Shown: piece after piece, positions 33,201-42,601 of the stretch
Layout: each line of letters opens with the position of its first letter
Numbering within the stretch: position 1 is the stretch's first letter
DNA from: Lonicera japonica
Taxonomy: Eukaryota; Streptophyta; Magnoliopsida; Dipsacales; Caprifoliaceae
Length of the DNA stretch: 64,000 nt
Reading direction: 5' to 3'
NCBI GenBank assembly: GCA_021464415.1
Contig: JAKCWG010000189.1
Coordinates: 1-64,000 of the forward strand
The notes under the pieces: model-generated
What the model saw: only the letters and a program-made list of their open reading frames with translations
Told to the model about the DNA's origin: nothing
The model's database searches: none
Made by a program: the position numbers and the translations under genes

Positions 33201-35136
33201 CCACTTCATTTACCTATTTAGACTATCTCGCTTAAGATTAGATAGCCATCCTTACAGCTTTTTCCCTATATAGAACCCTCTATATTGCTGCTAGAGCAAA
33301 TTGTTAATAGAGGCTGGGCAAGCGCAGATCACCTGAATGACCTCAAGAGGAGATCTCAAAATGTCTCCAAGTTATACACACAAATCTAGCATAGAGAATT
33401 AATGCATTGCAGACAATCTATATGATCTTGGGGGCCATCCTGCCATATCCTAAGGGGCATTCTGGGTTCGAGCTATGACCTTAATATGGTATCAGTGTTG
33501 GGTATTGTCATGGACTCATGGTTTTACATAGACAAAGGTATTTATATGAAAAAATATTCCATATTCAATAAGTAACAGCAAATGCTGGCTAACCAGGTTT
33601 CAGAAAATGTTGATTGAAGAAAGTTTGAAGATGGTTGTTAGAGGACTTATCTTTTAAAACTAAATTTAAAAAAAAAAGGAAGAAGAAGAAGTTAACGTCG
33701 TGTAAATATTTAATGGATGGTAGATACTAAAAAATAAATCATCCTCCTCTTATATCTAGAAACATAACTGCCAAATGGGTCCAACTGGACATAGTTACAC
33801 CTTGCAAGAAATAAAATCGTGATATAAGAATATTTTATCAACTGTATTTATTGAACCAAATCTTCTTGTATCCTTTCATGCATATATGTTGAAGTCTTGC
33901 TCTTCAGAACCTAGAAAATTAGGTTCAGAATAGGTAGAAAATAACTACCTATAAAAATGGAAATTTCAACAAAGAGTACAAAGCATGTAACCTCCCCCCC
34001 CCCCCCCCCCCCCCCCCTCCCTTTTCTCCCACCCAAAAAAAAGATAAAAAAATTAGTGTGCATTATACATGAAACGCTACTAATCGAAGTTATTTTACAC
34101 AATTTATATATATATAAAGTGAAGCAAAGAGCACAAAAATCTGATATTCCCACTAATAATCACACATACATTTTTTTTAATATTCCCTTGAGGTACTGGC
34201 AGAAAGACATTTCAATACATTAAAGTGTTTCGAATTTAATAATTTTCTTAGATTATATCAAATACACATATGCATTTGTTCAATTTGTTTACATCGCCCT
34301 TTATTATATTGTCTATTTGGAGTTGTATAATCCCAAAGATTAATGCTACACTCACAAGATTTGTGCCAAAAAAAACAAAAAGAAAAGAAAAAGAAAAAAG
34401 AAATGTACACAAGATGAACTATCACTTCATAATTGAGGGAAGAGTGGGTTCACTTCAACTCTCATCTAATTTACTAGATTCACACCTATCTTGTGCACAA
34501 GTTTTTTTGAGCACATTTAGTGAGTATAGATTATTCGATCCCAAAATACCAATTGTCAAGAGGGAAAGTTATTAAATGAACTACCAAGAAGTGCACATCA
34601 AAATCGAAGAGAACTCGAAAAGAGTCAATACCCATCATTTTATCAAGAAAGCCGAAAACCCAACAAAAAACTATCATATAATCCAACATGAACTCATTAA
34701 AATTGTCACAAGAATCAAAGATAACTCACCAGAAAGTCATTAATGAACTTCTAAAGAGTGCACATCAAAACCCAAGATAACTCACGAGACTCAATTTACA
34801 CATCATTTTACCAAGAAACCCAAATAGGAAACAAACAAAAAACTATCACACAATCCAACAACAGCTCATTGAAATGAAATGAAATGAAACAAAAGGCAAA
34901 ACCTCAAAAAAAAACAAGAAAACCCACAGAGATACTCACGTGTTAAGGCTTTCTTCCAAAAGTGCTTGCTCTTCTCCACTCCAATCCATCGAAATCCCCG
35001 GATTATGATGCAAAACTACTGTCGCGCCCCCCGGATTCTCCACCATGTGACCATTAAATGAAGCCCCCATTCCATTATCATGACTCTGTTGAGCTTGTTC
35101 ATATACTAACAACTCCCTCGAACAGCTAGCCATCAA
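24027..35136 (-). CDS. SANT/Myb-like DUF3755 protein, seven exons
   Basis: Likely nuclear SANT-like protein of the plant DUF3755 family; its biochemical role is not established. Exons (minus strand): 34940-35136, 28838-28937, 27172-27237, 26518-26587, 25520-25602, 25202-25263, 24027-24288. All introns are GT-AG, phases join throughout, and the total is 840 bp, giving 279 residues. Seen in order: SFNGHMVENPGGATVVLHHN, SANT-like MDWSGEEQALLEESL (about residues 50-64) with RYAKIAAVLPNKTVRDVALR, a Lys-rich basic stretch (KRKEENGVVKKSKDKK), IGSANGRLLQHNAQVLQHIA, IPLLCEARDNLIKVMNNMGE and MPPLDVKLDEELANHVLP. Family members normally end near that last motif; here a 13-residue repeat extends the C terminus. 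The first Met is followed by a second, so the start may be either. No lesions seen. Confidence 0.93.
24032..24195 (-). repeat. 39-bp coding repeat at the DUF3755 C terminus
   Basis: Four units of 13 residues: NARNVNYDPLHVP twice, a copy with Q for P at position 9, and a diverged last unit (SATNMNYECPPNM). The period is 39 bp and the frame is preserved. The high DNA identity of the first three units indicates recent expansion. Confidence 0.88.
24585..24660 (+). repeat. tRNA-derived SINE-like fragment
   Basis: An A-box-like tggcacagtggc (24588) is followed about 40 bp later by a B-box-like agttcgaaggg, the internal pol III promoter layout of plant SINEs. It lies in DUF3755 intron 6. No poly-A/T tail or target duplication was fixed. 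Confidence 0.4.
24720..24875. repeat. Duplicated ggtgggattctta unit with a tRNA-like B box
   Basis: ggtgggattcttatcccatt and ggtgggattcttaccctcct lie 61 bp apart, each ending in accattggtccaatg. A ggttcgaaccc box precedes the first. It is repeat debris in intron 6, possibly SINE-related. Confidence 0.5.
25202..25263 (-). CDS. DUF3755 gene, exon 6
   Basis: 62 bp encoding IHANIPLLCEARDNLIKVMN. The acceptor is caatcag after a C-run and (CT)n; the donor is gtacgt. The exon starts in phase 0 and ends in phase 2, matching both neighbours. Confidence 0.88.
25264..25309 (-). repeat. (CT)n plus C8 acting as polypyrimidine tract of exon 6
   Basis: On the gene strand, about 13 CT units, tata and eight C run straight into the acceptor caatcag. 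The microsatellite is therefore part of the splice acceptor, and its length could affect exon 6 use. Confidence 0.75.
25520..25602 (-). CDS. DUF3755 gene, exon 5
   Basis: 83 bp encoding IGSANGRLLQHNAQVLQHIA and LNQNSYQ. The acceptor is ttcctag and the donor gtggaa; it enters in phase 1 and leaves in phase 0. Confidence 0.88.
25603..26517 (-). other. DUF3755 intron 4 with an unassigned 70-codon open frame
   Basis: A minus-strand frame around 25755-25970 stays open (EKWWRSRDFDIHTH, then LELVNMSGMMHMNSHQ). It lacks an upstream ATG of useful length and I recognise no family. It could be a missed alternative exon or chance. A (TA)10 tract lies at 26398-26420. Confidence 0.35.
26518..26587 (-). 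CDS. DUF3755 gene, exon 4
   Basis: 70 bp encoding EKVIDPSANPPHLVVRPLSP and YDQ, leaving phase 1. A second GT (gttacg) lies 36 bp further at the end of codons GMASNGILYSGQ. That extension resembles other family members but would put exon 5 out of frame, so gtatgg is preferred. Confidence 0.85.
27172..27237 (-). CDS. DUF3755 gene, exon 3
   Basis: 66 bp, phase 0 to phase 0, encoding QKENSRKRKEENGVVKKSKD plus KK, a basic stretch that could serve as nuclear localisation signal. The donor is gtaaat. Retention of intron 3 would hit TAA after four codons. Confidence 0.9.
27720..28200 (+). mobile_element. Possible LTR/leader fragment in DUF3755 intron 2
   Basis: The layout of ctttgtaaggta, gtaaaaggatttgtgaatcc, a G+C-richer purine stretch and gattaaaagg recalls the R-U5 part of Ty1-copia LTRs. 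Architecture only; no termini or coding domains. Confidence 0.25.
28207..28400. mobile_element. Foldback MITE with ~70-bp inverted arms, intron 2
   Basis: The left arm 28209-28279 and the right arm 28329-28398 are inverted copies. Shared words include agatcacct-ca-caaattt, tcaatctagaagtgggtg and its complement cacccacttctagattga. The loop is about 50 bp. Related arms occur at 7899-7956, so the family has at least two copies in the window. Confidence 0.8.
28838..28937 (-). CDS. DUF3755 gene, exon 2 (SANT-like helix region)
   Basis: 100 bp encoding FAAHSNLIRYAKIAAVLPNK and TVRDVALRVRWMM. The acceptor is ccctacag and the donor gtaagc. It completes the Thr codon begun in exon 1 and ends in phase 0. 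Confidence 0.92.
29165..29290 (+). repeat. tRNA-derived SINE-like repeat in DUF3755 intron 1
   Basis: The A box tagcataattgg fits TRGCNNARYNGG. The B box ggttcgagtatcacc fits GGTTCRANTCC apart from one or two bases, 49 bp on. The body continues with gggtgggtttggggg and ends T-rich. Pol III promoter spacing supports a SINE. Confidence 0.6.
29850..30125. other. G+C-richer patch of unknown origin in DUF3755 intron 1
   Basis: Overlapping open frames on both strands (29854-30051 minus, 29927-30136 plus) and lower AT content suggest old coding or leader sequence. I recognise no protein in either direction. Confidence 0.3.
31630..31960 (-). mobile_element. Copia-type LTR-like fragment in DUF3755 intron 1
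   Basis: Read on the minus strand it has a TATA-like agtataaatatgtgc followed by gagaataaaaatcaaca and a tctcttctctt leader, the usual R/U5 layout of Ty1-copia LTRs. Ends and target duplication were not fixed. Confidence 0.4.
32300..32760 (-). mobile_element. Second LTR-like fragment in DUF3755 intron 1
   Basis: The minus strand shows ctatatataggcttgtaatc, a TATA-and-leader arrangement, followed by a long non-repetitive CT-rich segment. The 138-codon minus frame across it (32302-32718) is rich in hydrophobic residues and not a known protein. Likely a solo LTR or fragment. Confidence 0.35.
33994..34017. repeat. 24-base poly-C tract
   Basis: 24 uninterrupted C, preceded by cct and followed by tccc. 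Together with the G runs at 1312 and 36227 it is the third long G/C mononucleotide tract in an AT-rich window. Confidence 0.95.
34940..35136 (-). CDS. DUF3755 gene, exon 1
   Basis: Starts ATG ATG GCT at 35136 and ends AAC AC before the donor gtgagt. It encodes the conserved SFNGHMVENPGGATVVLHHN and MDWSGEEQALLEESL segments. Confidence 0.93.
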
Positions 35137-35380
35137 TCACTTCATCTATATATCTATATACACATACAAAAAATCAAAACCTAAAAATTCTCTCCCAGAA
35201 AGAAATTAACTCTTTCTTTAGCTCAATTCTTCCGATTCTTCCCGCCACAAATCTGATAACTGAAAGTATAATTTGGAAGAATCTGACAATTAATCGGAAA
35301 CAAATTAAAACCCTGGAGTAAATAGTTGGAGGATCAGATTTAGAGAGAGAAAAAGAATTGAGTAAAGGTGTAATGAGACT

Positions 35381-35393
35381 ATATATTTATATA
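35381..35393 (-). promoter_or_regulatory. Candidate TATA box of the DUF3755 gene
   Basis: On the minus strand tatataaatatat lies about 245 bp before the start codon. A CT/TTT-rich leader (35150-35350, with tctctctaaatc) follows, as expected for a plant 5' UTR. Position fits; no direct evidence of use. Confidence 0.5.
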
Positions 35394-35399
35394 AGTTAA

Positions 35400-36190
35400 A
35401 AGTGAGGGGTGTGTGTATATAACTATATATATAGGTATGTATTTGATAGTTGATTGATGAATGATGATATTGACTGATTGGCATTCAACTTGAGTTTTCT
35501 GTTTATTATTTGAGAAAGGCTGTGTATTTATGGAATTAAAATGGAGGCTGTGTTATTTTACTATTTTGCCCCTGTGTTATTAGTCTGTGTTTGATTTCTC
35601 TTCAAACACTCGGTTGTTCACTTGGGCTTGGACTTCTACTCTGCAAGCAATAAAATAATACTACATTTTTTTAAAAGCACCCTATTTATACATATTAAAA
35701 TATTTATTAATATTTTATTTTTTCTTAACCTCTTTGAATGTAATTTTATTATTTCTAACACTTTCACCACTTTAATATTTAACATTTATATTAATTAGTA
35801 TTAATATTACTCTTTCTAAGATTCTCACCATTATTCTCGCAACATTATCATTTAATCAATCTCATTCTTTTACCGCTTGTTCACTCTTTCAATAGTGCAC
35901 CAATCTTTTTCTTCTTCATTTCATTCCTTATAATATCGCTTTCACCACCACCACTATATATATATGGAAAATAATAACCAAGTAAAATATATGATTTATA
36001 TATATACACAATATATATCCATATGCATGGATGTATTTTTATATGATTTATATAGAACTGTATATATACAATATATATACATGTCTAGATCTATATTTAT
36101 GTGTGCTTGGATGCACTTTTTGTTTCTCAAAGACCTCATGGAAAAAAGCTTATAACACTTCTCTTCTTAATTAATGCATAGATCCTTTAG
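35400..36190. other. Intergenic AT-rich DNA upstream of the DUF3755 gene
   Basis: Contains (TA)n tracts at 35425 and 35955-36080. No gene seen; the frame at 35964-36155 is simple-sequence translation. Confidence 0.5.
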
Positions 36191-36340
36191 TCGGTTGTTT
36201 TCCATCGAGTAAGTGACAAAACACTCGGGGGGGGGGGGGGGGGGGGGGGGTTGTTCCACCGAGTAAGTTCCAAAACATTTAGTTGTCTTCCACCGAATAA
36301 TGGCCACCACACTCTAGTTTTTTGCCACCGAATACATTGC
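36191..36340. repeat. ~45-bp tandem repeat interrupted by a 24-base poly-G tract
   Basis: Units of ttccaccgagtaagt/ttccaccgaataatg followed by ccaaaacactc(g) recur about four times. In the first, the short G run of tcggttg is expanded to 24 G (36227-36250), so the homopolymer arose inside a repeat unit. Confidence 0.75.
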
Positions 36341-36615
36341 ATGCACAACATTGCTTTGTTTTCTTCTTCTTTTTTTCCTACTCAATTATTTAGGTCGAAA
36401 TAAAACATAATCAAGCGTCAAAAAAGACAACCTACAATGATCGATCCTAGTTTTTCTTGTTCATATTGTGGATTTTCGAAGAAAATGGAAATATATGCGA
36501 AAGGGCACGTGGTTCCTTGGTTGTGCAATGAAAAAGTTGGCTTGGAGTAATAAGGAACGTTTGTGGTGAATTGGTAATGACCGGGAGTATTAATTTGTGT
36601 TATTAATGTAAAAAC

Positions 36616-36840
36616 TAGCGGAGCCAGTAGGGAACCAACGAGGGCGAGCGCCCCCAGTTGGTTTCGAATTTATTTTATTATATATGGGGTATTTTTTGAA
36701 AAAAAAAATAGGGACCCTTTTATGCGAAACATATTCTTGAGGATACCTAAGCCTATTAAAAAATTGAAATTTTAAATTAAACAACCCACTCACCGACTCA
36801 CAGCTCTCACTTCTTTCACTCTCGAGTTCTCTCTCCTCTC

Positions 36841-36879
<39 letters not shown>

Positions 36880-37136
36880 CTCCACCACAACTCCACAAGC
36901 TCCTTCATGGCCCTGCTCTTCCATACAGCCATCACTCCTGACTCCACGCCACCACCACTCCACCTCCACATCGTATAATGATATTGTAATTTCTAGTAAA
37001 TGTTCGCATTTGCTATTTAAATTGTATGAACTATTATTATTTATACTATTATGTTTGCGTTAAAATTTTAAAACTTTAAATATGATTTTGTGTGTTTTGA
37101 ATTTCGCTCCCATTTGTCAAAATCCTGGCTCCGCTA
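36616..37136. mobile_element. 521-bp element with 12-bp inverted ends TAGCGGAGCCAG
   Basis: The left end TAGCGGAGCCAG (36616) and right end CTGGCTCCGCTA (37125-37136) are perfect complements. The target duplication is unclear. The inside holds (CT)n at 36844-36874 and no transposase. The frame at 36590-36898 crosses the CT tract and is not a gene. Confidence 0.6.
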
Positions 37137-37559
37137 CTAAATGTAAATGATGAGGGTTATTAATGGTTAATTATTAAAGTAAATATACAAAGGTTTTAGT
37201 GTGTTAGTAGACAAAATAACCATTTAATGAAATGGTATTATAGAGTTTGGTGGGTGTAATTAGCGTTGCTCTTTTTTATGTTTTAGGACAAATTAATCGT
37301 GTACCAAAAATTAGTGCAGGTAATTTTTAATATTTTTTGTACCAATTAAAAAAGAGATAACAATTTTATTTTGTATACATATAAAATAAATACATTGAAA
37401 ATGAATTATACTGCATTAAAATTTCAACAAACTAATAAAATATAGCCTTAATGGGATAAACTCTACTTGTGTTCCATGTGATATGGCCAGATAAGCAGTT
37501 TCACTGATTTTTAAGCAAAGAATGGAAGATATGTTTTAGAGGGGAAAAAAATCATTAGT
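37137..37559. other. AT-rich intergenic DNA, nothing recognised
   Basis: No open frames of note and no repeat ends identified. Confidence 0.5.
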
Positions 37560-38400
37560 AGAGTTTTAGTTCCCTCAATATTCTTGAGTTTCCAGTATGT
37601 CGTCGAGCTCTCTAGAGTTTATCTCACCAAACCTAGTAACAGACATATGACATGTGACATTAGAAGAGAAACAGCAACCAACAATCTTTATCAACAAATT
37701 TTTCCATTTTTAAGTCTCTGATATGGGGCTTTTCCATCACCTTGACACGTTGGAGTTGTTTATTAAAGTGGCGATAATTGACTGATTGACCGTGTCTATT
37801 AGAATGACTGACGTAGCAAACGCGAACCCTGAGAGTGAAATGTTTGGCTGATGTCAAACGGCCCAACTCAAGAATATGAAGAGCTCACTTTGACCTAAAT
37901 TAGTTAACTCAGCCAGGCGTAAGTGATCACTCTGGTCTAACTCAGCCAGGTCTAAGTGATCACTCTAGCCTAGATCAACCAGGCCTAGGTGGTCACTTTG
38001 GCCTAACTCAGCCACGCCTAGGTGATCACTCTAGCTTAACTCAGTCATGTTTTGTGATCATACTCGCCTAAGAACCAGCTCGGCTTAGTCAACGATCGAA
38101 TTAATTCACCTCGACCTAGCAAGACATAAGATTACAAAAGGTGATTTGTATTTTCAGTACTACAAAGGACAAGCTATCAACATATGCCGATGCACGTCTC
38201 CTTTCTCCTATGTGGTGTAACGACCTTGTACGAAGAAGGTGTCTCATAGGCTCATAGAGTATGTACTCTGCTCAACACTACTTAGTTCATTGTTGTACAA
38301 CAGTCCCTCCCCACTCACTCGTGTATAGTTGTCCCTTCTATGTTTTATTTAAATAGAGAAGTTGGCCTTATACTAAAAAAAAAAGAGCAATCCTTAATTT
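37560..38400. mobile_element. LTR-like region with a minisatellite
   Basis: Moderate G+C, a TATA-like tttaaatagagaagttggc near 38345 and an internal minisatellite suggest a Ty3-gypsy-type LTR or leader, but no ends, primer-binding site or gag/pol were found. Confidence 0.3.
37908..38065 (+). repeat. 33-bp minisatellite, about five units
   Basis: Units follow ctcagccaggcctaagtgat plus cactctggcctaa. Starts at 37908, 37941, 37974, 38007 and 38040 keep an exact 33-bp period. Each unit holds the palindromes tgatca and (in some) aggcct. Confidence 0.85.
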
Positions 38401-39764
38401 AGAAAATATTACTATACAGAGAGAAAGCCTTTTTCTTTTTTTAGGAATAGTAGTTGCAAAAAGGAAAATCATATGTAAATGCCATCTATGACCGTCATGT
38501 ATTTATCTATTATAATATAGCTCAACCTCGAGGCGAACCACATATAAATATCCATCTCCTTTACATTATGCATACTTCATATCCATCTCTACGCATTCCC
38601 TCCATGCCATCATGGAGCTTATCTATTTTTAGGCATCATCAATCTCTAAACTTATGAAGTCTAGTTTCTACAATGGACCAATAGCTAATTTTAGTTTTTC
38701 AACAAACTCAGGAAGAATTTGCAAATTGATAAAACCTAATGGGCAATTGCCAAAACTCTAAGCTAAGTGAACCTGAAGTAGGCCATGGACTTTATCCAAC
38801 AAATGATAAGAATTCCTCTGGGTCCAGCAGTCCAAACAGTATTCAAATCACCATTGTTAGCAAACTTGCTTTGACTTTAGCGAGTAATATCTAGCATATT
38901 CACCCCGACTGGGCAATAAACAATGCCAATTCATAGGATTTCTTGCGAGATCTATTAAACCATTAGTACATAATGGAATCCATTTGGAAGGATCTAATAT
39001 TGAAAAAGAGATTTTTGCGAGCCTCCTGACAAGTTGTATAAAGAGGAGCTTGATAATTATCCAATTTAGCTCTCTGCGGTTTAACTAGGACCAATTTTAT
39101 TTTTATTTTTTTTTCAGAATTTCAAAAGCCTGAAAAAGATAGTTTGGTATTAGACGATCTCCGATTCTATTTTTTGAAATAAGGCTTCCTTATTTCTAGA
39201 ATAATAAAAGATCATTAGCAAAAAAAAAAGTGAGTCAAATCCACCTTAAAAAACTTTGGGCATTGGTTAATTTAAGTGACTTAGGATGTATGCTTCAAAA
39301 CATACCCTACTATGTAGGAATTGACATCCATTATATCCACTCGCCCAGATCATACAACAGCTAGTAAACAGTTAGTTCCTTACAACTATAAAAGGAACTA
39401 GTTATCATCATAATGACCATTGAAAATCAACAATCCCTAGCTACCTTATACATGCTTACGTAATATGGTCTTTGATGAGGTGCTCCACACTATATTGGAT
39501 GTGAGACTCATCACCGCTCGTGTAGAATTGATCTTGCCGCTGGCCTAAGGGATTTTGCACTTAGTAGGAATCAAGAACAGGATATCCTGTTAAATAGATT
39601 GCCTCCACTCCCCCAAACAGAAATACAATGGTGGACAAGCTAGTGGACCAACCCTATTTCTTTGAATTTCCTTACTTTCCATTTTTATTTATTTATTTAC
39701 ACTTGTTATACATTCATCTCGTGATCATTATTGTAAGTAGCAATTTAGGTGGGTGTATTCAATT
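38401..39764. other. Intergenic DNA, no gene supported
   Basis: The minus strand at 38600-38960 has short leucine-rich stretches across stops that faintly recall NBS-LRR tails, too weak to call. Nothing else recognised. Confidence 0.35.
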
Positions 39765-39930
39765 TAGACTCTATAGGATTTTTTTTGGATTTTAAAAATT
39801 TATAGGTATTCAATTGAGATTTTAAAAAATCTTTTAAAATCTTATGGTATTCAATTAAGATTTTAAAAAGTTTTTTAAAATCTTGTGGTATTCAAAACTC
39901 AACAAATTTTGAAGGATTTTATAAATTGAT
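39765..39930 (+). repeat. Tandem ttttaaaatcttatggtattcaa-type repeats
   Basis: Three imperfect units of ~50 bp built from ggtattcaattgagatttta and aaaatctt. They probably lie in a transposon end; no partner end found. Confidence 0.6.
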
Positions 39931-40711
39931 AGATTTAGATGGATTTGATAGTATTTTAATGAATAACAAATCCACCAACAAATTTTTTCTTCAAGCAGAA
40001 GATTTCACATGGATTTATTTTCTATCTTCCTCCCAAACCCTAGGTATTATTTATCTTCGTCTCTATAATCTTGTTGAACCAGTTCACTCCATTTTCTTTA
40101 TCTAAAACCTCTTTTTCTCCCAAACCCTATGCATTATTTCTTTTTTGTCTCCATAATCTATTAAGGTCATCCATTTCATTTCATTCACTATATCTAAAGT
40201 ATTTTTTTCATTATATATTGCTACTTTCAAAGTTTTAATTATTCACTTAATCATATTCTTTCGAAACTATAAATATGTTGCCCTTTGATTTTTTCGCCCC
40301 TTTCATGAATTATTTTAAACAGAAGATGAAAACTGAATAGAAAATGTGGTAAAAAAAAATTTAAAACCGAAATCCACTGGGTTTACTCAACTAGAACCGT
40401 TTACGATGGATTTATAATTTGCTTATTACTTTAAAGTCGTAATCAAAACTCTTTTATTGTTTATCCTTTGATGTTTTTATTGTAATTAGAAGAATTAATG
40501 AATTTATCAAAACTCTTTTATTATTTATCCTTTTTCAAACTCAACAACAACAAAGAGCGGATGCTAATGCTTGGAGACTTAGTATTGCTAAAGTTATGTG
40601 GAATAATAGACCACAAAATAATGATAATGAAAATTAAGAGGACAAAAATGAGAATGGAGAGGGTTATGATGATCATAATGATGTTTGAATAGAGCAGTAA
40701 GAATTTTTAGG
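39931..40711. other. AT-rich intergenic DNA before the MULE
   Basis: No gene. The frame at 40498-40692 is Lys/Met-rich simple sequence. Confidence 0.45.
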
Positions 40712-41187
40712 CAAAATGACCAAAAATAACAACTAATTTTACCCCGACTTTCACTTAGGTCATTGAACTTTTTTTCCTATCAATTATAACAACAAACTTT
40801 TGGCCATTTATCAGTTACATCCAAAATATAACTTTTGTCCGTTAAATTTAAACGGAATGCTTATGTGGACGTTAAAATCTAACATGGCTTATTAAATAGA
40901 TTTATTTAGAGCTTATGTAGAATTAAGACACATTAAATTCGTTCTCTTTCCCTTTATTAAAATTAGGGTTTTTATATCTCTCTCATATTCCCTTCTATTC
41001 TCCCTTCAAAGCTCTCTCTAATCACTGTGATTTTAGGATTTCACAAAATAGGGCAGCTCGCAATTAAGGCTTCTTTCTCAATTGATTCGGCGAATTGATA
41101 AGTAAGAAGCTCCTTATTTATGATTCTCCATTCATCCACTTCATTGTTGATTATTCAATCTCAATTTATTTTCTGAAATTAAGGTTA

Positions 41188-41487
41188 ATGGCTTAAAGCA
41201 GCACATCGGTGAACTCACGATTAATATGCTATTGTGGAAAGCCTTCACCTTTACGAGTTTCTTCCACAATTAAAAATCTTGGAAGAAAATTTTATGTATG
41301 TGAAAACTATAAAGAGCATCCATGTAAGTTTTTTCGATGGCTTAATGAAGAAGAGGAGACCGAATTGAAGGTCATTATATTATAGGATAGAGGTGGAGTG
41401 CTAAAAGGTACAAACAAAGAATTGAAGAAGTAAGTTGAAGAACTAAAGAAGAAATTAAATGAGGAGAAAAATTTTGAAAATAGTTGA
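41188..41487 (+). pseudogene. GRF-type zinc-finger protein pseudogene
   Basis: A frame of 100 codons from ATG 41188 to TGA 41485-41487 with three internal stops (41194, 41383, 41431). It encodes a full GRF zinc finger: CYCGKPSPLRVSSTIKNLGR, then KFYVCENYKEHPCKFFRW, matching CxCG...N-GRxFYxC...C-FF-W with all four ligand cysteines/histidine-equivalents present. A coiled-coil-like KELKK-VEELKKKLNEEKN tail follows. Small GRF proteins with such tails are common repeats in plant genomes and often occur with MULEs (family knowledge, recalled). The reading frame has no indels, only stop substitutions, so it decayed by point mutation. Confidence 0.85.
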
Positions 41488-41537
41488 AGAAGAAATACTC
41501 TGTTTTGAGATAATTTGTGTACTTTGTTTTAATTTAT

Positions 41538-41715
41538 GTACTTCTGTGGGTCTGGTGTAGTATGCATTAGAGGGTTAATATGTGCTTTGTTTTGAGACAA
41601 TTTGAAATGCTCACCATCATTTTTGTACTTGTGTGCGTCTAGTTTAGTATGCACTAGAGGGTTATTTTGTGCTCTGTTTTGAGGCAATTTGAAATGCTCT
41701 GTTTTGAAAATGTTT
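41538..41715 (+). repeat. 87-bp tandem duplication
   Basis: gtacttctgtgggtctggtg (41538) and gtacttgtgtgcgtctagtt (41625) start two 87-bp units sharing agtatgca-tagagggtta and gacaatttgaaatgctc. It lies between the GRF pseudogene and the transposase remnant. Confidence 0.8.
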
Positions 41716-42239
41716 TTGTACTCTAATGGATGAAATGTTCTTTTTTCAATAGATGGCAAAGCTCTAATTTTTCACATATTCTATGTATATAAATAGCATT
41801 ATATATGTTAGTGAATCATTAGCAGTAGCAATAACCATCTAAAAGAACAACCATTTCCAACTACCATTAATTGAATTAACTAGTACAATAGGAATGGTAG
41901 CCCAACTTCCATTAATTGAATAAACCTGTACAACAAGAAAGAACATAAAAATAACCATGCAAAACACACAATTTACAATTGGCAAAATGAGTAGCAGAAA
42001 CTGGTACTTCCACCTAATTGAATAAACTAGTACATTTCCTAACAAAAGACACAATTTACAATTGGCAACATGACCAAAAAGATCTCCTTGTTAATGTTTT
42101 CCCATACCAAAAGAAGAATTCCCATACCAAAAATAGAATTCCTAGTAAATATAAAACCCAAATAAAAAATAGAATTCACAGTTAATATATTCCCAAACAA
42201 AAAACATAATTCATAATCAATATTTTCCAAAACAAAAAA

Positions 42240-42596
42240 CTTAATTCCCAGCAACCACTTCTTCTACTTAACACTCCTTTGCAATCTAAGTGTCTTTTGT
42301 CTCCTTGTTTGTATCCTAGATAAGGATTTTGCAGATTTCCTTGTTTGTACCCCAGGTGAGGCTTGTGTAGCACTCATAATTTGCACTATTAGTGGAGTTC
42401 TTGTTTTAGTTGAAGCTTAAGTTCCCACTGGTTGAGATGAATTATTGAGCTTTTTTGGCCTTTCTTGTCCTGGGGTTTATACAAGAATTTAACGATTTTC
42501 AGTTCATTCATAACATAAATACTAAATGAACAGCATAAACACTACAGAACTCACCGTCATATATATATTTCTAGTTGCAGGGGATATATAAACAAT
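42240..42596 (-). pseudogene. MULE transposase, extreme C-terminal remnant
   Basis: The minus-strand frame reads GQERPKKLNNSSQPVGT, stop, then ASTKTRTPLIVQIMSATQAS and PGVQTRKSAKSLSRIQTRRQ, a basic low-complexity tail as found at the end of MuDR-type transposases. It continues the 44410-45153 fragment across the LTR insertion. Confidence 0.55.
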
Positions 42597-42601
42597 ATAT
42601 C

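Noticed and set aside
37908..38065. CRISPR-like array
   Set aside because: Units are contiguous 33-bp tandem repeats without unique spacers, in a plant nuclear context.
38600..38960. NBS-LRR gene remnant on the minus strand
   Set aside because: Only short leucine-rich stretches broken by many stops; no P-loop, Kinase-2 or GLPL motif, so similarity is not distinguishable from chance.
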